From contig JAUXOG010000024.1 of assembly GCA_030682385.1 (NCBI GenBank), positions 1 through 62,536 on the forward strand: a stretch of 62,536 bases of DNA, given 5' to 3'. The stretch comes from Bacteroidota bacterium (GTDB lineage: Bacteria; Bacteroidota; Ignavibacteria; UBA10030; BY39). The notes beneath the pieces are model-generated. The model saw only the letters and a list, made by a program, of their open reading frames with translations, was not told where the DNA came from and did no database searches. The translations under genes and the position numbers were made by a program. Of the stretch, positions 24,601 through 32,344 are shown one piece after another. Numbering within the stretch: the stretch's first letter is position 1; the number at the start of each line of letters is the position of its first letter.

Positions 24601-24751
24601 ATACTGTTGTAACTGTAATATATGGGAAGTCGGTTTCCGGAAACATTGAAGATCCCATTCGCGAAAGCGAAATAAGTCCGAAAACAGCTATGGCGCCAAA
24701 GATCATTAAAAGAAAAACGGGGCGGCGGATGGATATTTCTGTTATAGTCAT
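21638..24751 (-). CDS. RND efflux pump inner-membrane transporter (AcrB/MMPL family)
   Basis: 1037 residues, the normal length for hydrophobe/amphiphile-type RND pumps. Twelve helices are arranged as two repeats with large periplasmic loops after helices 1 and 7. The family start is ISIRRPVF, and the proton-relay region LVDDSIVVLENTNR lies in helix 4. The second repeat has VGLVVNNAILLVDYTN and LRPILMTTLAIIFGMSPLAL. It exports lipophilic compounds from the periplasm with an adaptor and TolC, both encoded just upstream on the same strand. The start overlaps the adaptor stop (ATGA at 24748-24751). The operon is probably repressed by the TetR at 27123. The substrate cannot be told from sequence. 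Confidence 0.95.
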   Translation of the reverse strand: MTITEISIRRPVFLLMIFGAIAVFGLISLSRMGSSMFPETDFPYITVTTVYPGSNPEENETSVTKPIEEAVSTINGIKSVRSWSREGVSTVIVEFNLGIDGNNARLDVQKKVDEIRFSLPDGAEIPIVTKWDAAAIPVLNIAVYSKARTLDELYLIIDKQVKNKFQQVEGVADVLISGQKERQINITVDPGKLAQYKLSILDVVNSLKMENLDVPAGLIETSTKEFGVRVAGKFQSVDAIKKAPIVTPNGQEIYLQNIANVDDSFKRMKSLNRIDGIASLGIAVRPQSGSNSVRVADLVKQEMEQLKTRLPSDIEFAIAYDQSSFTKDSISEVRDNLLEAIVLTGFIIFIFLRNVRNTVIVLLAIPTSLIATFSLMYYAGFTFNMLSLMGLATSIGILVDDSIVVLENTNRHLSLGKNPFRAALDGRNEIGLAAIAITLTNVAVFIPIAFMGGMVGKFFAQFGLTITIAILFSLFVSFTLTPMLASRWLKKKPAEISSEKKNKTMDTLKSNYGKLSGWALGHRKTVLAVTTLIFLGSVALIPLGAVSTELFTPPDKSELMVEIETPAGTSLEKTDAVTRILEAKLAVVPEVKSRFVTLGKVSTDDVTLSSSQVGQLKLLLHQGKDFRSTQEVAQSIRELEKKIPGITMRVYPPNIMGGGGGNLPIQIEVAGTEIKDFNIASRMIMDAIKNIPGIMEVSSSWKAAAPEIKAEIDRMKCAALGIPAAVVGSTLRTCIEGDISNKYKERDREYDMMVTLPESKKKSTADISRMNVKSISGEIIELGQIARIYQDYGPVEIQRKNHNRQFVVTANVVGRPLGDVSNDVTKAIDKLNLPRTISKVGLAGDVEIMDETFTNLTIALLLSILFVYMVMASLFESFLYPFIVMFSLPITVVGAILALMITGKTLNIFSMIGVVMLVGLVVNNAILLVDYTNTLRKRGMARLEALIEAGKTRLRPILMTTLAIIFGMSPLALELGPGSEMRSGMAVVIMGGMISSSLLTLVFIPVVYSIVDDLSMWVRKVLKLRSVERNIDESLKS

Positions 24752-25644
24752 TGCTGGTTTCCTCCAACAATTTTCACACGCGAGCCGTCTTTTAATTCAT
24801 CCGAAGAGAATGTAATAACAGTATCTCCGGCGCTGATACCTTTTTTAATTTCTACTGCATCAGGTTTCTGCAAGCCAAGTTCAACAAAAGTCAATTTGGC
24901 AATTCCATCTTTTACAATAAACACAGCGCGATTTCCGTTTATCCTCTTTATTGCATCGGGAACAATTGCTAATGCCGGCTTTCTATTGATGATGATACTT
25001 GCCCGCCCGAACATTCCCGATAGGATTTCCGGATAATTTTTATCGAATGTAATCTCCACTTCGCCCTTGCCGCTTTGAGAATTAAGATTTGACTTAATCA
25101 AGCTCACCTTGCCGGTGAATTCACGATCCGGCAGAGCATCAAGAGTAATAATAACTTTCAAACCCTCACGGACTTTTGCAAGATCAGTTTCAAAAAGTTT
25201 AACTATTAGCTTCAAATCTTCATGCTTGGAGATTGAGAGAATCGGATTAGCGTCCGAAACGCGAGCGCCTTCCTTTAGAAACAGCGACTCAACTTTTCCG
25301 GCGACTGTAGATTTCACTTCAACCGGTTTGAATGATAAGCCAACTTCATCCCGCTCGACTATTGCAATAACTTCATCGTTTTTTACTTTTTGTCCTTCTA
25401 TCACAAGTAGACGAACTAACGTTCCCGGCATTTTGGGAAAAATTTCTACTATGTCCGGCATCTTTACAGAACCGTAAGTAGAAACATCTTCAACCCATTC
25501 CGTTTGTTTTACTATGCTTACCTCTATAGGCAGCGGATGGTTAGCAAGTTCTTCGGCTTTTTTATTTCTCGCCGCATCTTGTTTATCACAGCTATTAACA
25601 GCGAGCAGTGATGATAGAATGATAAAGGAAAGAATTCTTTTCAT
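24748..25644 (-). CDS. RND efflux periplasmic adaptor lipoprotein
   Basis: 298 residues from the ATG at 25644 (MKRILSF), chosen because TGGAGC precedes it and the product then opens with a lipoprotein signal ending at VNSC. A longer frame from 25680 would add twelve residues before the signal. The adaptor order is a lipoyl half (LVIEGQKVKNDEVIAIVE), almost no coiled-coil hairpin, a second lipoyl half (AGKVESLFLKEGARV), then beta-barrel and membrane-proximal domains. It bridges the RND pump (overlap 24748-24751) and the TolC encoded upstream. The very short hairpin is as in metal- or small-molecule-type adaptors. Confidence 0.92.
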   Translation of the reverse strand: MKRILSFIILSSLLAVNSCDKQDAARNKKAEELANHPLPIEVSIVKQTEWVEDVSTYGSVKMPDIVEIFPKMPGTLVRLLVIEGQKVKNDEVIAIVERDEVGLSFKPVEVKSTVAGKVESLFLKEGARVSDANPILSISKHEDLKLIVKLFETDLAKVREGLKVIITLDALPDREFTGKVSLIKSNLNSQSGKGEVEITFDKNYPEILSGMFGRASIIINRKPALAIVPDAIKRINGNRAVFIVKDGIAKLTFVELGLQKPDAVEIKKGISAGDTVITFSSDELKDGSRVKIVGGNQQ

Positions 25645-25683
25645 ATTTATAGCTCCATTAAATTTTCTTATGATATTCATTTC

Positions 25684-27012
25684 TTAAAACACTTTACGTC
25701 CGACCGATTTCTGTAAATTGTATTTGCTGAGCATATAGCTGCCCACAGCTTGCACGTAATTAAGTTTTGCCGTTTGCAAGGACTGCTGAACTTCAAGCAG
25801 ATCTAAAGTGCTTACCAAACCGCGATGATATCTTTCTTCGGCAGTGGTGAGCGCTTGTTTTGCCAGCTCTGTTTTCTTTTTTTCAATTTCACTTTGTTTT
25901 TCTTCTGTTTGCAAATCGAGTAACACATGTTTTATTTCAATTGCTATTTCTTCTTTAGTATCGTCATATTGCATTTGAGTTGTTTTTAGCAATACCTCTG
26001 CCTGCTGAACCTGGGAGCTCGTTCTAAAACCATCAAATAATGGAAGAGAAAAAGAAAGCCCGGCATTCCAACCCCCTTTGAAGATATCTACATTAGGTAG
26101 GTATCCATTCCGAATGTCCCAATTGAAGAAAATATCAACATTTGGTCTGTTCATCGTTGAAGAAATACCTATTTGCAGCGATGCCTGTTTTTCTCTCTCT
26201 TGTAACTGCTTGAGTTCAATTCTGTTGGCGAATGCTTCATGAAGCAATATTTTTGCATCCATAGAAATCGGAATGAATGTCAGTGCATCTTGCAGCTGCA
26301 CGATAGTATCTGGCGAACGACCAATGATTTTATTGAACTGCATCTTTAATTTTTTAAGACTTGTTTCAGCGTTCACTATCTCACCATTAACTGAACTAAT
26401 TTGAACTTCCATTGAGAGAATATCAAAGGAAGACGTTTCCCCGGCTTCGTATTTTTTCTGCATCATATAAAGCCGCTGTTCAAGAAGTAAGAGGTTTTCA
26501 TTTATTACCTTAATTGCTTCATTCATCATCAGTATCTGGTAGTAAAACTGTACTGTCATGTAAGTTACTTCTTGTTCTGTGAAAGCTGCATTGTGTTTTG
26601 CTTGCGATAATTCAATTTCGCCCAGTTCAACCATTTTGCCGTTTCTTCCCCAATTGAAAAGCGATTGGTTGAGAGCCACTTGCGCATTATAGTTGTCTTG
26701 TGTTCCAAGCTTAAATTCTTCAGCCGGCAAACCCGGAATTTCGAACTTGAATGTAGAGAAAGTATTTAGCCGCGTGTAGTTGCCATCTAAGCGAAGCTGT
26801 GGAAAATATGCGCTGCGGGATTCAGCTATCTTTGCTTCGGCTCCACCAATTGATTCTCTAACTTGCAGTATCCGATTATTGTTTTCCAATGCAAGTTTGA
26901 TGCTCTCTGCAAGCGTAAGTCGATTCTCTTTACTAACTACCTGGGCATCGATTTGCATAGCGGGAAATACGAGAAGCCACCAGGATAGAAAGAATATTTT
27001 CTTAGACAACAT
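25684..27012 (-). CDS. TolC-family outer-membrane efflux protein
   Basis: 442 residues with an N-terminal signal peptide (hydrophobic 5-20, cut near AMQIDA). Two OEP repeats follow, each with long helices and short beta strands: LTLAESIKLALENNNRILQV near 32 and NRIELKQLQEREKQASLQI in the second half. It forms the trimeric outer-membrane tunnel for the adaptor and RND pump encoded downstream. It is the first gene of the efflux operon. Its promoter region contains a palindrome (27053-27066) identical, apart from one base, to one before the divergently or separately controlled tetR. Confidence 0.93.
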   Translation of the reverse strand: MLSKKIFFLSWWLLVFPAMQIDAQVVSKENRLTLAESIKLALENNNRILQVRESIGGAEAKIAESRSAYFPQLRLDGNYTRLNTFSTFKFEIPGLPAEEFKLGTQDNYNAQVALNQSLFNWGRNGKMVELGEIELSQAKHNAAFTEQEVTYMTVQFYYQILMMNEAIKVINENLLLLEQRLYMMQKKYEAGETSSFDILSMEVQISSVNGEIVNAETSLKKLKMQFNKIIGRSPDTIVQLQDALTFIPISMDAKILLHEAFANRIELKQLQEREKQASLQIGISSTMNRPNVDIFFNWDIRNGYLPNVDIFKGGWNAGLSFSLPLFDGFRTSSQVQQAEVLLKTTQMQYDDTKEEIAIEIKHVLLDLQTEEKQSEIEKKKTELAKQALTTAEERYHRGLVSTLDLLEVQQSLQTAKLNYVQAVGSYMLSKYNLQKSVGRKVF

Positions 27013-27052
27013 AAAGTTTATTCCTTATCTGTATTATTAATCTTTCTTATTA

Positions 27053-27066
27053 ATTGAGTGCTCAAT
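27053..27066. promoter_or_regulatory. TetR operator candidate before the efflux operon
   Basis: ATTGAGTGCTCAAT is a palindrome apart from its centre, and is followed by CAAT. An 18-base block is shared, with one difference, with 27743-27760 upstream of tetR. It lies about 40 bp upstream of the TolC start, where repressor binding would block transcription. Confidence 0.8.
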
Positions 27067-27078
27067 CAATCATTAACT

Positions 27079-27113
27079 AAAAAAAATTGCAGACATAAAA
27101 TGCTATGCCTGCA
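27079..27113 (-). terminator. Rho-independent terminator of the tetR gene
   Basis: On the minus strand, after the tetR stop at 27123, TGCAGGCATA pairs with TATGTCTGCA (9 of 10), followed by a run of eight T. It separates tetR from the efflux operon, which therefore needs its own promoter next to the operator at 27053. Confidence 0.85.
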
Positions 27114-27122
27114 TAAAGCTTC

Positions 27123-27716
27123 TTAAATGGTAGTCTTAGCTATTCCACGTAAAAAAATATCCACAACTTGCTTTGAAGTTTCTTCCAGTGAAAAATTTTC
27201 CCCGAATAACAACCAATTCATAACATTATAATCCATCATACCGAATATGCAGGTAGCAGCAACCTCAGGGCTGATTTTCCGTATCACACCCTGCTGAATA
27301 CCTTCTTTAACTATTTCTCCTATTATTCTAAAAGCTTCCATCATACCGTATTTATTTATCTTTTCGAGATCCAGCCCAGACCCCGTAGTTTGCATTATCA
27401 GCATCTCGAAGAATTTTTTGTCTTTTTGGACCAGATGAACATAAGTTAACAAGGCTATTTCTATCTTTCTTAAAGCATTTTGTTCGTTGCCAACCTTCTT
27501 TCTAAATTCTACCATAAAGAAATTACATTTTTCTTTCAATAATGAAAAAAACAAATCTTCTTTATTTTTAAAATGGTGGAAGATAATTCCTTGTGATACA
27601 CCAGCTTCTTTGGCAATTAAAGCTGTTGTTGCGCCATGATAACCCTTTTCAGAGAAAAGCTTAATAGCCGCATCAATGATTCGTTCCTTTTTATCTGTTG
27701 GATCTTTTACATTCAT
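27123..27716 (-). CDS. TetR/AcrR-family transcriptional repressor
   Basis: 197 residues. The N-terminal helix-turn-helix has the standard pattern IIDAAIKLFSEKGYHGATTALIAKEAGVSQGIIFHHFKNKEDLF (residues 13 to about 56, quoted in parts: SEKGYHGATT, AGVSQGIIFHHF). The C-terminal ligand domain has a TetR_C-like helix bundle with many hydrophobic residues. It precedes the RND efflux operon on the same strand but has its own terminator. Matching palindromes before this gene (27743) and before the operon (27053) indicate autoregulation and repression of the pump, relieved by a substrate or envelope ligand. The inducer is unknown. Confidence 0.93.
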   Translation of the reverse strand: MNVKDPTDKKERIIDAAIKLFSEKGYHGATTALIAKEAGVSQGIIFHHFKNKEDLFFSLLKEKCNFFMVEFRKKVGNEQNALRKIEIALLTYVHLVQKDKKFFEMLIMQTTGSGLDLEKINKYGMMEAFRIIGEIVKEGIQQGVIRKISPEVAATCIFGMMDYNVMNWLLFGENFSLEETSKQVVDIFLRGIAKTTI

Positions 27717-27742
27717 ATTTTAACAACCTTTCCAATAAGCTA

Positions 27743-27756
27743 ATTGAGTACTCAAT
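27743..27756. promoter_or_regulatory. TetR autoregulatory operator candidate
   Basis: ATTGAGTACTCAAT is a perfect 14-bp palindrome 27 bp upstream of the tetR start codon. It matches the site before the efflux operon at 13 of 14 positions and shares its CAAT extension. The pairing of two such sites around one TetR gene makes an operator role very likely. Confidence 0.83.
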
Positions 27757-27760
27757 CAAT

Positions 27761-28045
27761 ATACAACACACAATATTTAAAGTCAAGTATTTTTTTCATT
27801 TGGCTATATTGATCCTAACACTTCCATCCTATAACTGGATTTACTTGGAAAGCTATTATAGCATTCTGGAATAAGAGTATTCAGATTAGTAAGTTTAGAG
27901 TAAACTCAAAAAAGAAACCAGCCCTATATTCGCTCGGCAAGGTATTCTTAATCCTTCTTAATCCTTCTCTCCCAACTGCGTACCTCTCCTCCGCACCCGC
28001 AACTTCTTATATTCTAACAAGTTAGCTCTCATTCAATATTTCCGC
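27761..28045. other. Non-coding stretch upstream of the ABC exporter operon
   Basis: No credible gene was seen on either strand. It contains a tandem AATCCTTCTT duplication near 27947-27966, and otherwise mixed A+T-rich and pyrimidine-rich sequence. It probably holds the tetR promoter at its left end. Confidence 0.5.
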
Positions 28046-28064
28046 TGCGAACTAATCCTTCGCA
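28046..28064. promoter_or_regulatory. Inverted repeat, possible enhancer site for a sigma-54 activator
   Basis: TGCGAA and TTCGCA are separated by seven bases. The repeat lies about 50-70 bp upstream of the -24 element at 28115, a plausible position for an NtrC-type activator site. The assignment is inference from position and symmetry. Confidence 0.4.
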
Positions 28065-28114
28065 CTTGCACATCCTAAATGCTCATTTCTAAGTGATATT
28101 CAAAGATTTGTATA

Positions 28115-28129
28115 TGGCACGAATCTTGG
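28115..28129 (+). promoter_or_regulatory. Sigma-54-type -24/-12 promoter
   Basis: TGGCACGAATCTTGG fits the consensus TGGCACG-N4-TTGC with a G for the last C. It is 46 bp before the small membrane gene at 28175 and 182 bp before the adaptor gene. Two NtrC-type activators are encoded at 16013 and 19486 on the same strand. Confidence 0.6.
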
Positions 28130-28174
28130 GATAAACACAATCAAGTTTTAAAAATAATAATGAAAGAATAAATC

Positions 28175-28306
28175 ATGTGGCACACATTAATAATAATAAC
28201 GGTAGCTTTGCTCGCCGGCATCTTAATACTGACTTACACTTGGGTCGAGATTTCCTCTCGCAATCAAGAAAAGAAACGTCATTCAAACACAAATTATAAA
28301 GGATAA
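28175..28306 (+). CDS. Small single-helix membrane protein
   Basis: 43 residues: MWHTLIIITVALLAGILILT forms one hydrophobic helix, followed by a polar, basic tail (SRNQEKKRH). The stop lies 4 bp before the adaptor start. It is the first frame downstream of the sigma-54-like promoter, so it may be a small accessory subunit of the exporter. No clear Shine-Dalgarno was seen beyond GAAAG at 28162. No family is recognised. Confidence 0.5.
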   Translation: MWHTLIIITVALLAGILILTYTWVEISSRNQEKKRHSNTNYKG

Positions 28307-28310
28307 CATT

Positions 28311-29231
28311 ATGAAATATTTTATCACTCTTCTACTCACCCTCTTCTTGTTCGGTTGTTCTAATAACGACAAGAACGCCATTACCGCTTCGGGTACCATC
28401 GAAACAACGGAAGTTACTGTAACCGCAAAGGTTGGAGGCGAAATTACGAAACTTCTTGTGAACGAAGGTGCGAACGTTAATAAAGGCGATACGCTGGTTA
28501 CCATAGATAAAACGGATATCGAGATACAATACAGACAAGCATTGGCGAACGCCGCCGCCGCAGAGGCGCAATATAAACTCACGGTTCTTGGACCTCGCGA
28601 AGAAGATGTATTACAGGCGAAAGCGAATTTTGAAAACGCCAAATCAGATTTCAATCGTGCAGAAGAATTATTGAAACAAAAAACCGTAACACAGAAACAG
28701 TATGATGATACAATGATGAAATTCATTATGGCACAGCAGAATTATGAAAAGATGAAACGTGGCTCGCGCAAGGAGGAAATTGATATCGCACGCGCACGCC
28801 GAGACCAGGCAGTCGCTCAAGTCGATGCAGCACAGAAAAAACTGAACGATACTTACGTTACTGCAACAATGAATGGCGTCATAACTGAGAAAGCAATCGA
28901 AGAAGGCGATGTTGTTATGCCGAACGGATCTCTTCTCCGTATTTCACGCTTGGATAAAGTTTATATAATGATTTACGTTACTGAAGTTGAGCTTGCCCGT
29001 GTGAAGCTTGGGCAAGAAGCGAAGATTTACATAGATGCTTATCCGAATAAACCTTTCATCGGCAAAGTATCCTACATATCCGACGTTGCAGAGTTCACAC
29101 CGAAGAATGTTCAAACCAAAGAAGACCGCACAAAACTTGTATTCGGCGTAAAGATTGAAGTAGAAAATCCGGAACAACAATTAAAACCGGGAATGCCTGC
29201 TGATGCAACTATCGAAATCGGGTCTAATTAA
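28311..29231 (+). CDS. HlyD/YbhG-type periplasmic adaptor lipoprotein of an ABC-2 exporter
   Basis: 306 residues. A lipoprotein signal ends at LFGC (Cys near 16). The adaptor pattern follows: first lipoyl half (VGGEITKLLVNEGANVNKGD), a long coiled-coil hairpin (about 68-175), second lipoyl half (VTATMNGVITEKAIEEGDVV) and a beta-barrel (EVELARVKLGQEAKIYIDAY). It starts the core of an operon with two ABC ATPases, a TolC, a small barrel and two ABC-2 permeases, the layout of YbhGFSR-like drug or organic-solvent exporters. The next start is 1 bp after its stop. Confidence 0.92.
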   Translation: MKYFITLLLTLFLFGCSNNDKNAITASGTIETTEVTVTAKVGGEITKLLVNEGANVNKGDTLVTIDKTDIEIQYRQALANAAAAEAQYKLTVLGPREEDVLQAKANFENAKSDFNRAEELLKQKTVTQKQYDDTMMKFIMAQQNYEKMKRGSRKEEIDIARARRDQAVAQVDAAQKKLNDTYVTATMNGVITEKAIEEGDVVMPNGSLLRISRLDKVYIMIYVTEVELARVKLGQEAKIYIDAYPNKPFIGKVSYISDVAEFTPKNVQTKEDRTKLVFGVKIEVENPEQQLKPGMPADATIEIGSN

Positions 29232-29232
29232 A

Positions 29233-30207
29233 ATGAATACGAAGATACAGGAAACAGGTCATAACGTAAATACCCGAGAAGTAATAATGGAAAACGCGAT
29301 TGATATACGAGGATTGACTAAGAAATTCGACGACATTATTGCGGTCAACGATTTCAATCTGACGATCCAGCAAGGAGAGATGTTCGGTTTAGTTGGACCG
29401 GATGGCGCAGGAAAGACCACTCTATTCCGTATGCTCACAGGAATTCTTCTTCCAACATCGGGTGAAGCTGAATTGCTTGGATTCGATCTAATCAAACAAA
29501 CGAAGGAAATAAACAAAGAAATCGGATACCTCTCTCAGCGTTTCAGTCTTTATGGCGATTTGACTATCGACGAGAACATTGAGTTCTTTGCCGAGATAAA
29601 TGGAGTTGAGAATTATAAAGAACGGCGCGAGGAATTGCTCGAGTTTACCCGGCTTACTCCTTTTCGAAAAAGATTAGCCGATCAGCTTTCGGGCGGTATG
29701 AAGCAGAAGTTAGCGCTCGCCTGTACGCTAATTCACAAGCCAAAAATTATTTTCCTCGACGAACCCACTACCGGTGTTGATCCGGTATCGCGGAGAGATT
29801 TTTGGAAAATTCTATCGAGTCTGTTGGAATCAAATATCACAATCGTCATGAGCACACCTTATTTAGATGAAGCCGAGCGGTGCGGAAGAGTTGCGCTGAT
29901 GAATCAGGGTAAAGTTATGGTTGTCGATACGCCTCCAAATATTAAAAAATTGATGAAAGGCGATCTCATCGAAATCGTCTCCGATCAGATTCGGCGTGCG
30001 ACAACTTTATTGAAGGGGCACAAATCGGTGTTGGATGTTCAAGCATTCGGCGATCGTCTCAATGTTGTGCTTGAAAACAGCAAAAGGGATTACCCTGTAG
30101 TTGAAGAAACGCTTCGTAATGCAAATATCACGATTACCGAGCGACGGAATATTTCTCCATCGTTAGAGAATATTTTTATCTCACTAATGTCACGGCAAAA
30201 TAATTGA
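29233..30207 (+). CDS. ABC transporter ATPase, first of the exporter pair
   Basis: 324 residues from ATG 29233, the first start after the adaptor stop; ATG 29287 (MENAIDIRG) is also possible. Walker A is GPDGAGKTT, the Q-loop YLSQRFSLYG, the signature LSGGMKQK and Walker B KIIFLDEPTTGVD. It belongs to the DrrA/YbhF class that drives ABC-2 permeases. The usual His of the H-loop is replaced: the text reads STPYLDEAE where family members have STHYMDEA, so His is Pro. That should weaken hydrolysis and suggests a degenerate site working with the second ATPase at 32345. In Escherichia coli YbhF both halves are fused; here they are separate genes. Confidence 0.9.
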   Translation: MNTKIQETGHNVNTREVIMENAIDIRGLTKKFDDIIAVNDFNLTIQQGEMFGLVGPDGAGKTTLFRMLTGILLPTSGEAELLGFDLIKQTKEINKEIGYLSQRFSLYGDLTIDENIEFFAEINGVENYKERREELLEFTRLTPFRKRLADQLSGGMKQKLALACTLIHKPKIIFLDEPTTGVDPVSRRDFWKILSSLLESNITIVMSTPYLDEAERCGRVALMNQGKVMVVDTPPNIKKLMKGDLIEIVSDQIRRATTLLKGHKSVLDVQAFGDRLNVVLENSKRDYPVVEETLRNANITITERRNISPSLENIFISLMSRQNN

Positions 30208-30230
30208 AGAATAAAATTAAGGATATGACC

Positions 30231-31541
30231 ATGAAAAAATTATTATTACTCGCATTTATACCGACGTTTATTTTTTCGCAGGAAAAAAAATCGTTAAGTA
30301 TTGAAGAAGCAATCCAGATCGGTATAGATCAAAGCAAACAATTGCACATCTCTGAAATGAGAGCGGTCGCTTCTGATGCAAAGTCGAGCGAAGTCAATGC
30401 TAATCGACTTCCATCAGTAAAGGTACAGGCAAGTTATACGCGGCTGAGTGATGTCTACCCGTTTGCAGTTCAACTCCCATCGATGCTGCAACCGGTAGTA
30501 ATTTCACCGGTGGTTCTTGACCAATACACTACACGTTTGGCTCTTCAACAACCGTTGTTTACCGGGTTCAAGCTCTCTAAATCGGCTGAAGCCGCCGAAT
30601 ACTCTGCGAAGGCAGCGCATTTTGATTTCGAGAAGGATAGAACAGAAACGATTTTCAATATCAAAGCGGCATACTGGAATTTATATAGAGCAAATCAAGT
30701 GGAACAAGTTATTAACGAGAATGTATTGCAGATGAATGCACATCTTGTTGATGTAAAAAATATGTTAGAGCAAGGTTTGGTTACGAAGAACGAGGTTCTA
30801 AAAGTAGAACTGCAGCTATCAAACAGCGAGATCGCTCAGATCGATGCCGTGAACAATGTAAAACTGAGCATGATGAATTTGAACAACATAATTGGAATAC
30901 CATTGGATACCGAGGTACAGCTAAATTCGATGATAAAATTGCCGGGTGAAGAAGTTCAAACGATTGAGAATTTAAATCATATTGCACTTGGGGATCGTCC
31001 TGACCTAAAATCGGCAGAGAACCGTTTTCGAGCAGCAGATGCATCTGTAACAGCCGCAAACAGTGGATGGTATCCGCAAATAAATCTTTTCAGTAACTAT
31101 TACTACTCCAAACCGAATCTTCGATACCAGCCGACAAAGGATGAGTTTAAAGACACATGGGATGTTGGAGTAAGTCTATCGTGGGATATCTGGAATTGGG
31201 GAATGACAAAACATCAATCAGATCAGGCAAAAGCTCAACTGTCTCAGGCGAAGTATGCTGAGGATCAATTGAAAGATATGGTTGTGCTTGAAGTAAATCA
31301 GAGTTATCTCACACTCGCTCAATCGAAAAAAAAGGTGGATATAGCCCGGCAAAGTGTTGAGCAAGCCGAAGAAAATTATCGAATCACAAAGAGCAAATTC
31401 ACAAATGGTACAGCAACGAACACCGAACTGCTCGATGCCGAAGTAGCATTACTGCAATCGAAGCTGAACCATACTACTTCGCTGGTGGACAGTGAAATTG
31501 CATATGCGAAACTTTTAAAAGCTTTAGGAAAAGAAAATTAA
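30231..31541 (+). CDS. TolC-family outer-membrane exit duct
   Basis: 436 residues from ATG 30231, preceded by AAGGAT and followed by a signal peptide (MKKLLLLAFIPTFIFS). Two OEP repeats carry long helices: LSIEEAIQIGIDQSKQLHIS near 25 and LGDRPDLKSAENRFRAADAS in the second half. Its outer-membrane tunnel would receive cargo from the ABC-2 permeases through the adaptor at 28311. An alternative upstream start at 30204 overlaps the ATPase stop and would put charged residues ahead of the signal peptide, so it is less likely. Confidence 0.92.
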   Translation: MKKLLLLAFIPTFIFSQEKKSLSIEEAIQIGIDQSKQLHISEMRAVASDAKSSEVNANRLPSVKVQASYTRLSDVYPFAVQLPSMLQPVVISPVVLDQYTTRLALQQPLFTGFKLSKSAEAAEYSAKAAHFDFEKDRTETIFNIKAAYWNLYRANQVEQVINENVLQMNAHLVDVKNMLEQGLVTKNEVLKVELQLSNSEIAQIDAVNNVKLSMMNLNNIIGIPLDTEVQLNSMIKLPGEEVQTIENLNHIALGDRPDLKSAENRFRAADASVTAANSGWYPQINLFSNYYYSKPNLRYQPTKDEFKDTWDVGVSLSWDIWNWGMTKHQSDQAKAQLSQAKYAEDQLKDMVVLEVNQSYLTLAQSKKKVDIARQSVEQAEENYRITKSKFTNGTATNTELLDAEVALLQSKLNHTTSLVDSEIAYAKLLKALGKEN

Positions 31542-31595
31542 TCAACACTCAAATAATAAATAACAACATCAATAATAAGTAAAAGGATTTAATCA

Positions 31596-32207
31596 ATGAA
31601 AAACATAATCAACATATCACTAATGACGATTGCAATATTAGTATTTGCCGTATCGATAGGATCTGCGCAAATAGCAGAGAAAGATCAATTCGTAATCAGA
31701 GTTGGGGCAGAAGGAACGGTTCAAGTAGGAGATAGCAGTGATGATTCCGAAGTTGGACCATCATTCAATGTTAGCATCGGCTACGGCTTGGGTTATGGAG
31801 CCACGGTTTATTTAGAGACAGGTCTTGGTTGGTCAAATTACAGCGCTGACGAAGATTTAAGCTTAGCTCAATTTCCGATCCTGTTTGGAGTGAACTATAA
31901 CTTTGCGGAGTTGCTCAATACAAAGGATGTTCAACCGTACTTTGGCGTTGCAGCGGGTCTATATAATAATGTACTACGGCGTGATGGGGAAAGTGTCTAT
32001 ATAAATAACGAAGAACAATGCACATCCAATTTCGGTATGGAAGCGATTGCAGGTATTAATTTCAAAATTCCAGATTCAAATTTCGGAGTAGATTTACGTG
32101 CCAAGTATAATTATGTATTCTCGAATACGGATGGTATAGGGTTAGAAACGTATGACAGAAGCGCGATCAATTTCGGTCTCGGCATATCTTATGGCTTTAG
32201 TCTATAA
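31596..32207 (+). CDS. Outer-membrane beta-barrel protein
   Basis: 203 residues with a signal peptide cut near SIGSAQ (about 25). The mature part has alternating strands rich in Gly and aromatic residues (GYGLGYGATVYLETGLGWSN, YFGVAAGLYNN) and ends in a Phe/Leu strand (ISYGFSL), as in small OmpA/OmpX-like barrels. It sits inside the exporter operon between TolC and the second ATPase, an unusual place, and may help outer-membrane passage or be a surface reporter. A hairpin after it (32259-32293) could attenuate transcription of the downstream genes. Confidence 0.8.
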   Translation: MKNIINISLMTIAILVFAVSIGSAQIAEKDQFVIRVGAEGTVQVGDSSDDSEVGPSFNVSIGYGLGYGATVYLETGLGWSNYSADEDLSLAQFPILFGVNYNFAELLNTKDVQPYFGVAAGLYNNVLRRDGESVYINNEEQCTSNFGMEAIAGINFKIPDSNFGVDLRAKYNYVFSNTDGIGLETYDRSAINFGLGISYGFSL

Positions 32208-32258
32208 TTCATCGAACAAGATGTTACTCACAGATAACATAATAGTTGAAGAAAACAA

Positions 32259-32293
32259 TGGACGGTTTCCGTTTATTGAACCGAGACCGTCCA
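32259..32293. terminator. Hairpin after the barrel gene (terminator or attenuator)
   Basis: TGGACGGT pairs with ACCGTCCA around an imperfect inner stem, and AATAAAAT follows. The T-run is poor, so partial termination is more likely than a full stop between the barrel gene and the second ATPase gene. Confidence 0.5.
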
Positions 32294-32344
32294 ATAAAAT
32301 ACCTGTGAATAATCAATCTTATAATTCATAAAACGTAGTCAGAA

